A stretch of 10,802 nt of DNA from Deltaproteobacteria bacterium. GTDB lineage: Bacteria; Desulfobacterota; Syntrophia; Syntrophales; JAAYKM01. Every line of letters begins with the position of its first letter. Position 1 is the stretch's first letter. The position numbers and the translations under genes are program-made. The notes under the pieces were generated by a model. The model was not told where the DNA came from. It was given only the letters and a program-made list of their open reading frames with translations, and did no database searches. Positions 1-7,411 of the stretch are shown piece after piece. The DNA lies in contig JAGVTI010000054.1 of NCBI GenBank assembly GCA_019136935.1, positions 1 to 10,802 of the forward strand, given 5' to 3'.

Positions 1-264
1 GTCGCCAACCAGGTGGCGTTACTCGTTACCTATCTCCCGTCCCTGCTGCTGTCGAATTTCGTTTTCCCCGTATCGAACATGCCGGCCGTATTGCAGTACC
101 TGACCCGTTTCGTTCCCGCAACCTATTACATCGACATATTAAGCGGAATTTACCTGAAGAATCTCGATCTCATCCAACTCGGATCCTCTTTTCTTGTCCT
201 GGCGGCCATGTTTCTGGCGCTTCTGACCGTCAACTGGTTCCAGTTGAAAAAGGAGGGACTCTGA
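1..264 (+). CDS. ABC-2 type transporter permease, C-terminal part (5' end outside window)
   Basis: The frame is open from the first base and ends at TGA 262-264, so only the last 87 residues are present. They show a hydrophobic stretch, then FVFPVSNMPAVLQYLTRFVP and a YYIDILSGIYLKN segment, then a final membrane helix before a short charged tail (QLKKEGL). The same block occurs near the end of the next gene (FVFPIANMPVLAQWLT...RYFLVIIRGIFLKG), so the two are paralogous permeases. This is the signature of the C-terminal ABC-2 membrane domain of YbhS/YbhR-type exporters, which pair two permeases with one ATPase in the inner membrane. The ATPase and a periplasmic adaptor would be expected upstream, outside the window. 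The substrate cannot be told. The stop lies 1 nt before the start of the next gene, indicating one operon and probable translational coupling. Confidence 0.9.
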   Translation, partial: VANQVALLVTYLPSLLLSNFVFPVSNMPAVLQYLTRFVPATYYIDILSGIYLKNLDLIQLGSSFLVLAAMFLALLTVNWFQLKKEGL

Positions 265-265
265 C

Positions 266-1393
266 GTGAAGATCAACCGGATACGGGTACGGGAACTCGT
301 GCGGAAGGAATTCATTCAACTCTTCCGGGACAAAAAGGTGAGACCCATCCTGATTGTCGCACCGATTATCCAGATTCTGATCTTCGGCTACGTTGTGAAC
401 TACGATATCCGTGACATCCGGATGGCCCTGCTCGACCAGGCCCAGACCCGTGAAAGCCGTCTCATCGCCGATACCTTTCGCGGCAACGGGATTTTCAGGA
501 TCACCCATGTCCTCCGTTATGACCGGGAAATAGAACCCCTCATGATCCGGGGGGATATCGATCTGGCCCTGAAAATCGGGCCGGATCTGAGCGACCGGAT
601 CAGAAAAGGAAAAAGCGCCGCCGTCCAGATCATCGTCGACGGAAGCATGAGCAACATGGCCGCCGTCCGTGTCGCCTATACCGCGGCGGTGCTGCAGAAT
701 ATCAACGGCAGCCTGATCCGGGAACTTCACCCGCGGGATCTCCATTACGATCGAATCGATCCCCGGATCCGGGCGTGGTACAACCCGAACCATGACAGCC
801 AGTATTTTTTCGTCCCCGGCATCGTCGCCGTCATCATCATGGTGATCGCTCTCCTTCTGACGTCCATCGCCATCATCAAGGAAAAGGAAATGGGCACCAT
901 GGAGCAGCTTATCGTCACGCCCCTGACGCCGATCGAATTCATTTTGGGAAAATCCATCCCCTATATCCTCATTTCCCTGGGACAGATGATCGTGGTCACG
1001 GTCTTTGCCGTTTTGTGGTTCCGGATCCCCATGGAGGGGAGCGCAGCCTGGCTTTTCCTGGCCTCGTGCCTGTTTCTGCTCAGCATGCTGGGAATCGGCC
1101 TGTTCATTTCCACCGTCTCCTCCACCCAGCAGCAGGCCGTGATGACGACCTTTTTCTTTCTCCTGCCTTTCTTCATGCTGAGCGGTTTTGTCTTTCCCAT
1201 CGCGAATATGCCCGTATTGGCTCAATGGTTGACCTATCTCAACCCCATGAGGTATTTTCTTGTCATCATTCGTGGTATATTTTTAAAAGGCGTGGGGCCC
1301 GAGGTCCTGTGGCCCCAGTACCTGGCGCTCACCCTTCTCGGTTTGGCCGTTTTTTCAGGGGCCATCGGATTTTTCAGAAAAAGACTGGATTGA
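266..1393 (+). CDS. ABC-2 type transporter permease (YbhR-like), second of a tandem pair
   Basis: A complete inner-membrane permease of 375 residues. It has a cytoplasmic N-terminus with the VRKEFIQLFRDKK motif typical of ABC-2 permeases, a first membrane helix (about 27-45), a large extracytoplasmic domain (about 46-178), and then five further hydrophobic segments (about 182-203, 230-253, 262-282, 290-312, 350-370). Between helices 2 and 3 lies EKEMGTMEQLIVTPLTP (206-222), the conserved segment that couples to the ATPase. The start is GTG at 266. An AGGAGG ribosome site lies at 251-256 inside the end of the preceding permease gene, so the two proteins are probably made together and form a heterodimeric pore. 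Length and topology match YbhR/YhhJ-like subunits of exporters for drugs or other small hydrophobic compounds. The cargo is not deducible from sequence. Confidence 0.93.
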   Translation: MKINRIRVRELVRKEFIQLFRDKKVRPILIVAPIIQILIFGYVVNYDIRDIRMALLDQAQTRESRLIADTFRGNGIFRITHVLRYDREIEPLMIRGDIDLALKIGPDLSDRIRKGKSAAVQIIVDGSMSNMAAVRVAYTAAVLQNINGSLIRELHPRDLHYDRIDPRIRAWYNPNHDSQYFFVPGIVAVIIMVIALLLTSIAIIKEKEMGTMEQLIVTPLTPIEFILGKSIPYILISLGQMIVVTVFAVLWFRIPMEGSAAWLFLASCLFLLSMLGIGLFISTVSSTQQQAVMTTFFFLLPFFMLSGFVFPIANMPVLAQWLTYLNPMRYFLVIIRGIFLKGVGPEVLWPQYLALTLLGLAVFSGAIGFFRKRLD

Positions 1394-1406
1394 GGCGGCA
1401 CGGAAA

Positions 1407-2489
1407 ATGTTTCTAAAAATTATCACCGACGAGGATACCGTCCAAAGATGCCGGAAACAGTTTGCCCGGCGGCTCCGGAGTTGCGTAAGTGAAAAGATTC
1501 CCGTGAAACTGGGCCATATCGGTGCAAGCAACGCTTCGAAAATTCTGTGGTCGGAGCGCCTCGGAATCTGGATGTCTTTCGGGGATGGAAAGGGTCGGCG
1601 CTTCGCCCACGCTTTCGGCACGGGGAAACCGCTTCCGGGTGACGTCCTGTCCGCTACCTGCGAAATCAATTTTCCCGCCGGCGGCATAGACCGGCGGATC
1701 GGCGGCGCCTTCGCCCGGGATCGAAAAGGCCAGATTTACGTCGTGCACCGCGGAAAAATCGGCGGTGGACGGCGTGGGATCGGGAAATCGCTCTTCGACG
1801 CGCACTACCGGGGTGTTTGGGCCCTCATGGAAGATGGAGAGATGGAAACCGTGGTTGCCGTGATCGGGGTCCTGAAATCAATGCGATTCCCCCGGCAGCT
1901 CGCCCATTTCATCCACAAAATCGAACAGGTCAAATCCCTGGTCGGCACCTCCTCGCTTCAAACCGTGCTGTCCTTCGCCGAGATCTCCTTCCGCGAAGAA
2001 TTAACCGGGGCAAGACCGTGCGATTTCTATCGCGACATGGCGAATTTGTGCGATCAGAGCATTGTCATCCGGGATCTCTTCCAGACGCTGAAAAGCGGGG
2101 GTTTCCGGGTTGCCAACGACGCCTTCCGCGACCTGTTCGTCATTGACGATCAGGGCCGGATTGCAACCGTTTTTCATATCAAAACCGATATCCTCCCGGC
2201 AAGTCTTCACGACGGCGTCACCCAGTTGCTGCTGCAGAGTTTAAACCTCCCCCGCCGGACCCGACTTATCCTGGTCATCCCGGCTCTCCCTGCAGCGGAT
2301 CTCCTGGCGCGCCTGGAAAAACGCCACATCGAAACACTGACTTACGCCTGGCATGGAGAAAAAGCCTGCTTCCCGGATCTGGCGGACATCTTTCCCGAAA
2401 CCCCGCTTTTGATGAACGCGGACAGCAGCGATAAGCGATCAACCCCCGATCCTTCGAGGAAGGACCAACGCCCGTCAGATTCATCTTGA
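1407..2489 (+). CDS. Uncharacterised protein with a PD-(D/E)XK-like C-terminal domain lacking the catalytic acid
   Basis: I do not recognise this 360-residue protein. No signal peptide or membrane helix is visible, so it is probably cytoplasmic. Residues about 31-136 look like a conserved domain: CEINFP (85-90), GAFARDRKGQIYVVHRGKIG (100-119), then GGGRRGIGKS (119-128). Residues 121-128 match the Walker A consensus, but no Walker B follows and the preceding strand is not P-loop-like. Residues about 234-316 look like a restriction-endonuclease fold: DAFRDLFVID (238-247), VFHIKTD (255-261), TQLLLQS (272-278), a hydrophobic strand LILVIP (287-292) and IETLTYAW (308-315). In active PD-(D/E)XK enzymes the second strand usually reads (D/E)-X-K; here it is H257-I-K259. 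The tail after 336 is polar and probably disordered. ATG at 1407 lies 13 nt after the permease stop, with GAGG at 1392-1395, so co-transcription with the ABC genes is likely. The function is open. Confidence 0.85.
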   Translation: MFLKIITDEDTVQRCRKQFARRLRSCVSEKIPVKLGHIGASNASKILWSERLGIWMSFGDGKGRRFAHAFGTGKPLPGDVLSATCEINFPAGGIDRRIGGAFARDRKGQIYVVHRGKIGGGRRGIGKSLFDAHYRGVWALMEDGEMETVVAVIGVLKSMRFPRQLAHFIHKIEQVKSLVGTSSLQTVLSFAEISFREELTGARPCDFYRDMANLCDQSIVIRDLFQTLKSGGFRVANDAFRDLFVIDDQGRIATVFHIKTDILPASLHDGVTQLLLQSLNLPRRTRLILVIPALPAADLLARLEKRHIETLTYAWHGEKACFPDLADIFPETPLLMNADSSDKRSTPDPSRKDQRPSDSS

Positions 2490-2532
2490 TCCGCGGCGGT
2501 TCATCCTCTAGGACAAACGAATGGACCCATGG

Positions 2533-2537
2533 GGAGG
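2533..2537 (+). promoter_or_regulatory. Ribosome binding site that decides the pncA start
   Basis: GGAGG here lies 6 nt before the ATG at 2544. Two in-frame ATG codons at 2529 and 2538 are possible alternatives, but the first lies before this site and the second abuts it. The third ATG is the only one with proper spacing, and it places the conserved VDMQ segment at the distance from the N-terminus usual for the family. Confidence 0.7.
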
Positions 2538-2543
2538 ATGAGA

Positions 2544-3149
2544 ATGGACAAGCGATATGCCCTGCAGGAAGGTGATGCGCTGGTGATCGTGGACATGCAG
2601 AACTGTTTTCTTCCCGGAGGCACCCTCGGTATTAACGGCAGCGACCGGATCATACCGCCGGTAAATCGGACGATCGAAGCATTCGCAAAACGCGAACTCC
2701 CGATCGCGTTATCCCGGGACTGGCATCCGCCCGGCCACATTTCATTTGCGGAACAAGGCGGTCCCTGGCCGGTTCACGGCGTCGCCGGCACGGTTGACGC
2801 GGCCTTCTCTCCCGAATTGATCATTCCCGGCGGTGCCGTTGTCTTCTCCAAGGCAACGGACAGAGACCACGAAGAATACTCCGCTTTCCTCGCAAAAACG
2901 GAAAACGGCATGACCCTGCGTTCCTGGCTGGGGGAAAACGCCGTCCAAAGGATCTGGATCGGCGGACTGGCGACGGATTACTGTGTTCTGAACACGGCAT
3001 TGGACATGCTGCGTGCCGGGTACCGGGTCATGGTTCTCATCGATGCCGTTTTTGCCGTCGATGTAAAAGACGGGGACGGGGAACGGGCCATCGTGGAAAT
3101 GGCCGCCCGGGGAGCGGAAATGGTCACAACCGGTCAAATCGAGGCATAG
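2544..3149 (+). CDS. pncA: Nicotinamidase (isochorismatase family)
   Basis: Hydrolyses nicotinamide to nicotinate and ammonia, the entry step of deamidating NAD salvage in the cytoplasm. With the start at 2544 the protein has 201 residues, normal for PncA. The catalytic triad is visible: D17 in IVDMQNCF, K103 in VFSKAT, and the nucleophile C147 in GGLATDYCV. The metal site of PncA proteins is present as D59 and H61 in SRDWHPPGHISF and H78 in GGPWPVHG. These features separate it from isochorismatases and other cysteine hydrolases, which lack the metal ligands. An upstream in-frame ATG at 2529 would add five residues but has worse ribosome-site spacing. The gene stops 4 nt before pncB, which encodes the next enzyme of the pathway, so the pair is a functional operon. 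Confidence 0.95.
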   Translation: MDKRYALQEGDALVIVDMQNCFLPGGTLGINGSDRIIPPVNRTIEAFAKRELPIALSRDWHPPGHISFAEQGGPWPVHGVAGTVDAAFSPELIIPGGAVVFSKATDRDHEEYSAFLAKTENGMTLRSWLGENAVQRIWIGGLATDYCVLNTALDMLRAGYRVMVLIDAVFAVDVKDGDGERAIVEMAARGAEMVTTGQIEA

Positions 3150-3153
3150 GAGC

Positions 3154-4491
3154 ATGGATATCCTGAAAAGTCCCCTTCTGACAGACCTCTACCAGCTGAC
3201 AATGCTGCAGGGGTATATCGAAGAAGGCCTTCATGAAGAGGCCGTCTTCGAATTTTACGTGCGTCAGATGCCGGAGAATCGCTCCTTCCTGATCGCCGCC
3301 GGCCTGGAATCCTGCCTGAGATTTCTGGAAGGCATGCGATTCTCTGAAGAGGAGCTTCAATATCTGAGGCAAACCCGCCGCTTTTCCTCCGCCCTGCTCG
3401 ATTATCTCCGCGACCTGCGCTTCTCCGGAGATGTCCACGCCCTGCAGGAAGGGACGGTCTTCTTCCCGAACGAACCCCTGGTCCGCGTCACGGCGCCCCT
3501 TCCGATTGCCCAGCTTGTGGAAACGCGACTGATCAATATCCTGCACTTCGAAACCCTGATCGCAACCAAAGCCGCCCGCTGCACCCTCGCGGCAAGGGGA
3601 CGTGCCGCCCTGGTAGACTTCGGGCTGCGCCGCGCTCACGGCGCCGAAGCGGGCCTCCTGGCCGCACGGGCGGCCTATCTGGCCGGATTCAACGGCACGG
3701 CAACCGTCGCCGCCGAAGCGCTTTACGGCATACCCATTTTCGGAACCATGGCCCACTCCTACATCGAGGCCCACAACAGCGAAGAGGAGGCTTTTCTGAA
3801 CTTCGCCGGAGCCAATCCGGACAACGTAACCCTGCTGATCGATACATACGATACGGTCAACGGGGCAAAGACGGCCGCACGCGTTGCGGACATGCTGGCC
3901 GTCCGGGGCAAACGTGTCCGTGCCGTCCGGCTTGACAGCGGCGACCTCTGCGAACTATCCCGTGCCGTCCGTTCCATCCTCGATGAAAAAGGGTACCCGG
4001 ACATTCAGATTTTCGCCAGCGGTAATCTCGACGAGTACGCCATTGAAGATCTGCTTTCCCGCGGAGCGCCCATCGACGGTTTCGGTGTGGGCACCAGACT
4101 CGACACATCCGCCGACGTCCCTTACCTGGAATGCGCCTACAAGCTCATAGAATACGCCGGAGAACCGCGTCTGAAAAAATCAAGCGGCAAGGCGACGTAC
4201 CCGGGCCGGAAGCAGATCTGCCGCCTGGCGAGCGCCGAACGGATGGTGCAGGATACAATCTGCCTTGAAGGTGAACCGCCGACGGGAACGCCCCTGATCG
4301 AAAAAGTCATGGACAAGGGGAAAAGGCTGAAAAACCCGGAAGATCTGAAGACCCTTGCCCGCAACACCCGGGAGCAGATCCGATCCCTTCCCGCCTCGCT
4401 CTGTGACCTCGCGGGAACAGGACCTTATCCCGTTCTGATTTCGAAGGCCCTTCTCCATCTGAAAGAGCAAACGGAGCGTCGTCTGGGCTGA
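3154..4491 (+). CDS. pncB: Nicotinate phosphoribosyltransferase
   Basis: Converts nicotinate and PRPP to nicotinate mononucleotide with ATP hydrolysis, the step after PncA in the Preiss-Handler route to NAD. The 445-residue protein begins with the family N-terminus SPLLTDLYQLTMLQGY (6-21). Further signature blocks are FEFYVRQMP (32-40), FGLRRAHG (156-163), GTMAHSYIEAH (197-207) with H201 at the place of the phosphorylated histidine, RLDSGDL (259-265), GFGVGTRLDTS (309-319) and SSGKATYPGRKQ (343-354). It resembles the type widespread in Gram-positive and deltaproteobacterial genomes more than E. coli PncB. The ATG at 3154 follows AGGAG by only one base; GAGG at 3141-3144, inside the end of pncA, has better spacing. 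The next in-frame ATG would cut into the conserved N-terminus, so this start is preferred. Translation is probably coupled to pncA. Confidence 0.95.
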   Translation: MDILKSPLLTDLYQLTMLQGYIEEGLHEEAVFEFYVRQMPENRSFLIAAGLESCLRFLEGMRFSEEELQYLRQTRRFSSALLDYLRDLRFSGDVHALQEGTVFFPNEPLVRVTAPLPIAQLVETRLINILHFETLIATKAARCTLAARGRAALVDFGLRRAHGAEAGLLAARAAYLAGFNGTATVAAEALYGIPIFGTMAHSYIEAHNSEEEAFLNFAGANPDNVTLLIDTYDTVNGAKTAARVADMLAVRGKRVRAVRLDSGDLCELSRAVRSILDEKGYPDIQIFASGNLDEYAIEDLLSRGAPIDGFGVGTRLDTSADVPYLECAYKLIEYAGEPRLKKSSGKATYPGRKQICRLASAERMVQDTICLEGEPPTGTPLIEKVMDKGKRLKNPEDLKTLARNTREQIRSLPASLCDLAGTGPYPVLISKALLHLKEQTERRLG

Positions 4492-4726
4492 CACGGCAAG
4501 CTGAAACCAATCCTGTGATTCTGAAAGAAATCCGTTTTACGGTCCCCCCTTCCCCCATCTCCATGCAAACCGCCCGGATAAAAAGAGTGGCTTTTTGAGG
4601 TGTTTTTTGTTACCCAAAAGTATCGGACTTCCTAGGGAAAACAACCGGATGGAAGAAAGAAAATACTCGCGGCCCGGTCGGCTGTTGCCGGGGGCACGAT
4701 AAAATACGAATCAACAAGGAGTTTCT
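4492..4726. other. Intergenic region between pncB and the MoxR gene
   Basis: This stretch of 235 bases has no credible reading frame on either strand. Apart from the weak terminator-like hairpin at 4580-4608, it holds TAAAAT at 4700-4705, a possible -10 element without a well-placed -35 partner. A small GC hairpin sits just before it (CGGC 4679-4682, loop TGTT, GCCG 4687-4690). The gap is the largest between genes before the final intergenic region, and a promoter for the MoxR-VWA pair most likely lies here. Confidence 0.45.
4580..4608 (+). terminator. Weak terminator-like hairpin after pncB
   Basis: AAAAAG (4580-4585) pairs with CTTTTT (4591-4596) across a 5-nt loop, and six T follow at 4603-4608 after a 6-nt gap. 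The stem is AT-rich and the T run is displaced, so this would be a weak intrinsic terminator. It is the only such structure seen between pncB and the next gene. Confidence 0.3.
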
Positions 4727-5575
4727 ATGTTCCAGGAAAAAAATCCCGTTCAATTCAGCGGCGCGTCCAAGTACGTGCTCGATGACGAACTGGCCCAGAT
4801 CGTCAACATCTCCATGGCCCTCGAAATGCCCCTTCTGTTGAAGGGTGAACCGGGCACGGGGAAAACCATGCTTGCCCATGCCATTGCGGAAAACCTGAAG
4901 ATGCCGTTACTGATTCTCAACGTCAAATCGAGTATGAAACTGCTCGAGGCGCTTTATCAGTACGACACCCTGACCCGGTTGAACGACAGCCGTTTCGGGG
5001 ATTCCAAGCGGGACGTCAGCAACATCGAGGCCTACATCAAAATGGGCAAGATCGGCCAGGCCTTCACGGCCAGCACCAAAACGGTGCTCCTGATCGACGA
5101 GATCGACAAGGCCGACACGGACTTCCAGGATGACATGCTGGATGTCCTCGATCAGATGCAGTTCGACATTATTGAAATCGACAAGACGATCCAGGCGAAA
5201 CACCGCCCCGTCATCATCATCACCTCCAATGCCAAAAAGGACCTGTCGGACCCGTTTTTGGGCCGCTGCAATTTCCATCACATCGCCTTCCCCGATCCGG
5301 ACATGATGCGCCGTATTCTCGACGTCCATTTCCCGGACCAGAGCTCGGAGGTGCTGAATGCCTGCATCGAAACCTTCTACCGAATGCGGGACATCCGCGG
5401 CGTCGAAAAGAAACCGGCGACAAGAGAGTTGATCAACTGGATCCGGGCCCTGAAGGCCGACCCCGACTTCAAACCCAAATCCCTCACCAAGGGAGTTCCT
5501 TACCTGGGAGTGCTGTTCAAGAAAAGCGGCGACATGAGCATCGTTTCCCAGTCTCTGAACCGCATGAGGTTCTAG
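4727..5575 (+). CDS. MoxR-family AAA+ ATPase
   Basis: A cytoplasmic ATPase of 282 residues with a complete AAA+ core. Walker A is GEPGTGKT (40-47), Walker B LLIDEIDKAD (121-130, acids D124 and E125), sensor 1 is N168 in IITSNAKKDL, a probable arginine finger is R180 in FLGRC, and sensor 2 is R233 in ATREL. MoxR proteins act as chaperones that remodel or mature partner enzymes, often inserting metal cofactors, and work with a VWA-domain partner encoded next door. That partner follows here after 10 nt. The protein is shorter than classical MoxR (about 320 residues) but matches the short CoxD-like type. AAGGAG at 4716-4721 lies 5 nt before the ATG. No obvious client enzyme (CO dehydrogenase, methanol dehydrogenase) is encoded in the window, so the client is unknown. 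Confidence 0.93.
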   Translation: MFQEKNPVQFSGASKYVLDDELAQIVNISMALEMPLLLKGEPGTGKTMLAHAIAENLKMPLLILNVKSSMKLLEALYQYDTLTRLNDSRFGDSKRDVSNIEAYIKMGKIGQAFTASTKTVLLIDEIDKADTDFQDDMLDVLDQMQFDIIEIDKTIQAKHRPVIIITSNAKKDLSDPFLGRCNFHHIAFPDPDMMRRILDVHFPDQSSEVLNACIETFYRMRDIRGVEKKPATRELINWIRALKADPDFKPKSLTKGVPYLGVLFKKSGDMSIVSQSLNRMRF

Positions 5576-5585
5576 GAGTCAGGGC

Positions 5586-6779
5586 GTGTTTGTGCAATTC
5601 TTTTATACCCTCCGGGAACGGGGCATTCCGATCACCCCGACGTCCTTTCTGCGCCTTCATAAGGCCCTCAGATTGGGATTGATCACGTCGATAGAAGATT
5701 TTTATACCGCAGCCCGTTCGATTCTCATCAAAAGTGAACGTTACTTCGACCTTTATGACCAGATTTTCGCCCATCATTTCAAGGGCGTCGATCTGAAGGA
5801 TCCCGAAACGGTCGAACTCAGGGAGGTGGCGCGGGCGCTCCTTGAGGAGTGGCTCAAGCACCCGGCGCAGATTGCGGCGGCACTGGGAGTCGATGAAAAA
5901 CAGCTAAAAAAAATGACACCCGAAGAGCTTCTCCAGTATTTCATGGACCGCCTCAAGGACCAGACCGGAGAACATCACGGCGGAAACAAATGGATCGGCA
6001 CGGGAGGCACCTCACCCGTCGGCCACTCGGGTTATCATCCCGGCGGCATGCGGGTCGGGGGAGTATCCCGCAGCAAGTCGGCCATCAAGGTCGCCATGGA
6101 AAGGCGTTACCGGGATTACTCGCTGGACGGCCCGATTACGGAAGCCCAGATGGGGGAGGCCCTGAAACGTCTCCGCCGGATGGTCCCTCACGGTCCCAAG
6201 GACGTTGTCAACGTGGACAAGACGATCTACGAAACGATGCGCAACGCGGGAGAAGTGGAGATCGTCTTTGACCGGCGCCTGACGGACCGTCTGAAGATCA
6301 TCCTCATGATCGACAACGGCGGCTGGTCCATGGATCCCTACATTGACATCGTCCAAACCCTGTTCAACTATGCCCGGTCCCAGTTCAAAGATCTGAAAAT
6401 CTACTATTTTCACAACTCGATCTATACCCATGTCTGGGCGGATCCATCCCGCCGTTACAAGCCTGAACCGGTGGATGAATTCATCCGCAAGGACCCGGAA
6501 ACGCGGTTGATCATCGTGGGAGACGCCAGCATGGCCCCGTCGGAACTGATGCATCGCAACGGCGCCATCTACTTCGACCAGCGGGAGGTGGTCCCCAGCA
6601 TCGACCGGCTGAAATTCCTGGCAGCGGTCTTCCGCCACGCCGTCTGGTTGAACCCGCAGGCGGAAGAGGAATGGCACTACACCTGGACCATCGGCGTGAT
6701 CGAACAGATTTTTCCCATGTTCGAACTGAGCCTCGATGGCCTGGAAAAAGCGGTTAAACAGCTCATGGCCCGTCATTAA
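5586..6779 (+). CDS. VWA-domain CoxE-like protein, partner of the MoxR ATPase
   Basis: A 397-residue protein without signal peptide or membrane helix. The N-terminal half (1-120) is helical and contains FFYTLRERGIPITPTSFLRL, typical of CoxE-like proteins. A glycine- and histidine-rich linker follows (about 127-160). A von Willebrand A-like domain spans about 234-395: IILMIDNGGWSMDPY (238-252) is the metal-site strand, LIIVGDASMAPSE (308-320) holds the later acid D313, and FLAAVFRHAVWLNP (344-357) precedes a C-terminal helix. The metal-site motif is DNGGWS rather than DxSxS, which I believe is normal in this subfamily. The start is GTG at 5586 with AGGAG at 5574-5578 overlapping the MoxR stop. 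In CoxD/CoxE-type pairs both proteins mature a target enzyme together; the same is inferred here. The exact target is not evident. Confidence 0.88.
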   Translation: MFVQFFYTLRERGIPITPTSFLRLHKALRLGLITSIEDFYTAARSILIKSERYFDLYDQIFAHHFKGVDLKDPETVELREVARALLEEWLKHPAQIAAALGVDEKQLKKMTPEELLQYFMDRLKDQTGEHHGGNKWIGTGGTSPVGHSGYHPGGMRVGGVSRSKSAIKVAMERRYRDYSLDGPITEAQMGEALKRLRRMVPHGPKDVVNVDKTIYETMRNAGEVEIVFDRRLTDRLKIILMIDNGGWSMDPYIDIVQTLFNYARSQFKDLKIYYFHNSIYTHVWADPSRRYKPEPVDEFIRKDPETRLIIVGDASMAPSELMHRNGAIYFDQREVVPSIDRLKFLAAVFRHAVWLNPQAEEEWHYTWTIGVIEQIFPMFELSLDGLEKAVKQLMARH

Positions 6780-6833
6780 TCCATACGAAAAACGTTCAAC
6801 AACCGTTTATTTAATGATTACGGAGGGACGAAC

Positions 6834-7400
6834 ATGAAAAAGATCGTAATCCTGTCGATTGTATCGGTTTTGCTGGCGCTCTGGACGGGAACTCTGGCGG
6901 CGGCACCGCCGAAGGTGGGAGGACCACTCTCTGACATCACCCTGTCCGCGCCGAAAGACAGCGGGGATAAAGATTACCTGGGCTGGGGATGGGGCAACTC
7001 CTTCAAAATTCCCGAAATCAAGGCTCCGTATGTCCTGATCGAAATTTTCAGCATGTACTGTCCCTATTGCCAAGGTGAGGCGCCCAATGTCAACAAGCTC
7101 TACGCGAAAATTCAGGCCAACCCCAAGCTCAAGGACAAAATCAGGCTGATCGGAATCGGCGTCGGCAACACGGCCTTCGAAGTCAATACGTTCAGGACAA
7201 GGTACAAGATCCCGTTCCCCCTGTTTCCCGATGCGGATTATGTCATCCACAAACAGGTCGGCGAAGTGAGAACCCCCTATTTCATCGGGGTCAAGATCAA
7301 CGCCGACGGCACCACCCGGATTCTCTACTCCCAACTCGGGGTTTTGGGTGACGTCGATCAGTTTTTAACCCAATTTACGAGCTTAACCGATTTGAAATAG
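6834..7400 (+). CDS. Exported thioredoxin-like protein with CPYC active site (TlpA/redoxin type)
   Basis: A secreted disulfide oxidoreductase-like protein of 188 residues. Residues 1-23 form a Sec signal peptide (MKK, hydrophobic core, cleavage near LAA-APP), so it acts in the periplasm. The thioredoxin fold is shown by the strand [19 protein letters not shown] (67-85) with the redox pair C76-P-Y-C79 and by the cis-proline segment VRTPYF (145-150, P148). No other cysteine is present. The CPYC motif is more usual in glutaredoxins than in TlpA proteins. GGAGG precedes the ATG at normal spacing, and the gene lies 54 nt after the VWA gene with no clear terminator. The peroxiredoxin-like gene follows after 11 nt. 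A role in reducing that neighbour, or in thiol handling of periplasmic proteins, is inferred from context. Confidence 0.88.
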   Translation: MKKIVILSIVSVLLALWTGTLAAAPPKVGGPLSDITLSAPKDSGDKDYLGWGWGNSFKIPEIKAPYVLIEIFSMYCPYCQGEAPNVNKLYAKIQANPKLKDKIRLIGIGVGNTAFEVNTFRTRYKIPFPLFPDADYVIHKQVGEVRTPYFIGVKINADGTTRILYSQLGVLGDVDQFLTQFTSLTDLK

Positions 7401-7411
7401 GAGGCCCCGTT

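Noticed and set aside
230..1225. 331-residue minus-strand reading frame opposite the ABC permease
   Set aside because: Its composition is rich in D, G, H and Q with no domain-like hydrophobic pattern, as expected of the antisense of a hydrophobic membrane protein gene. The + strand gene is clearly real.
1767..1790. P-loop ATPase call for the unknown protein, based on GRRGIGKS
   Set aside because: The eight-residue pattern arises easily by chance, there is no Walker B or other NTPase motif, and the strand before it is polar.
4685..4705. Sigma-70 promoter TTGCCG / TAAAAT before the MoxR gene
   Set aside because: The spacer would be only 9 nt, too short. The TAAAAT alone is noted as a possible -10.
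6012..6776. 254-residue minus-strand reading frame opposite the VWA gene
   Set aside because: It lies entirely within a recognisable + strand gene, and its translation shows no family motif.
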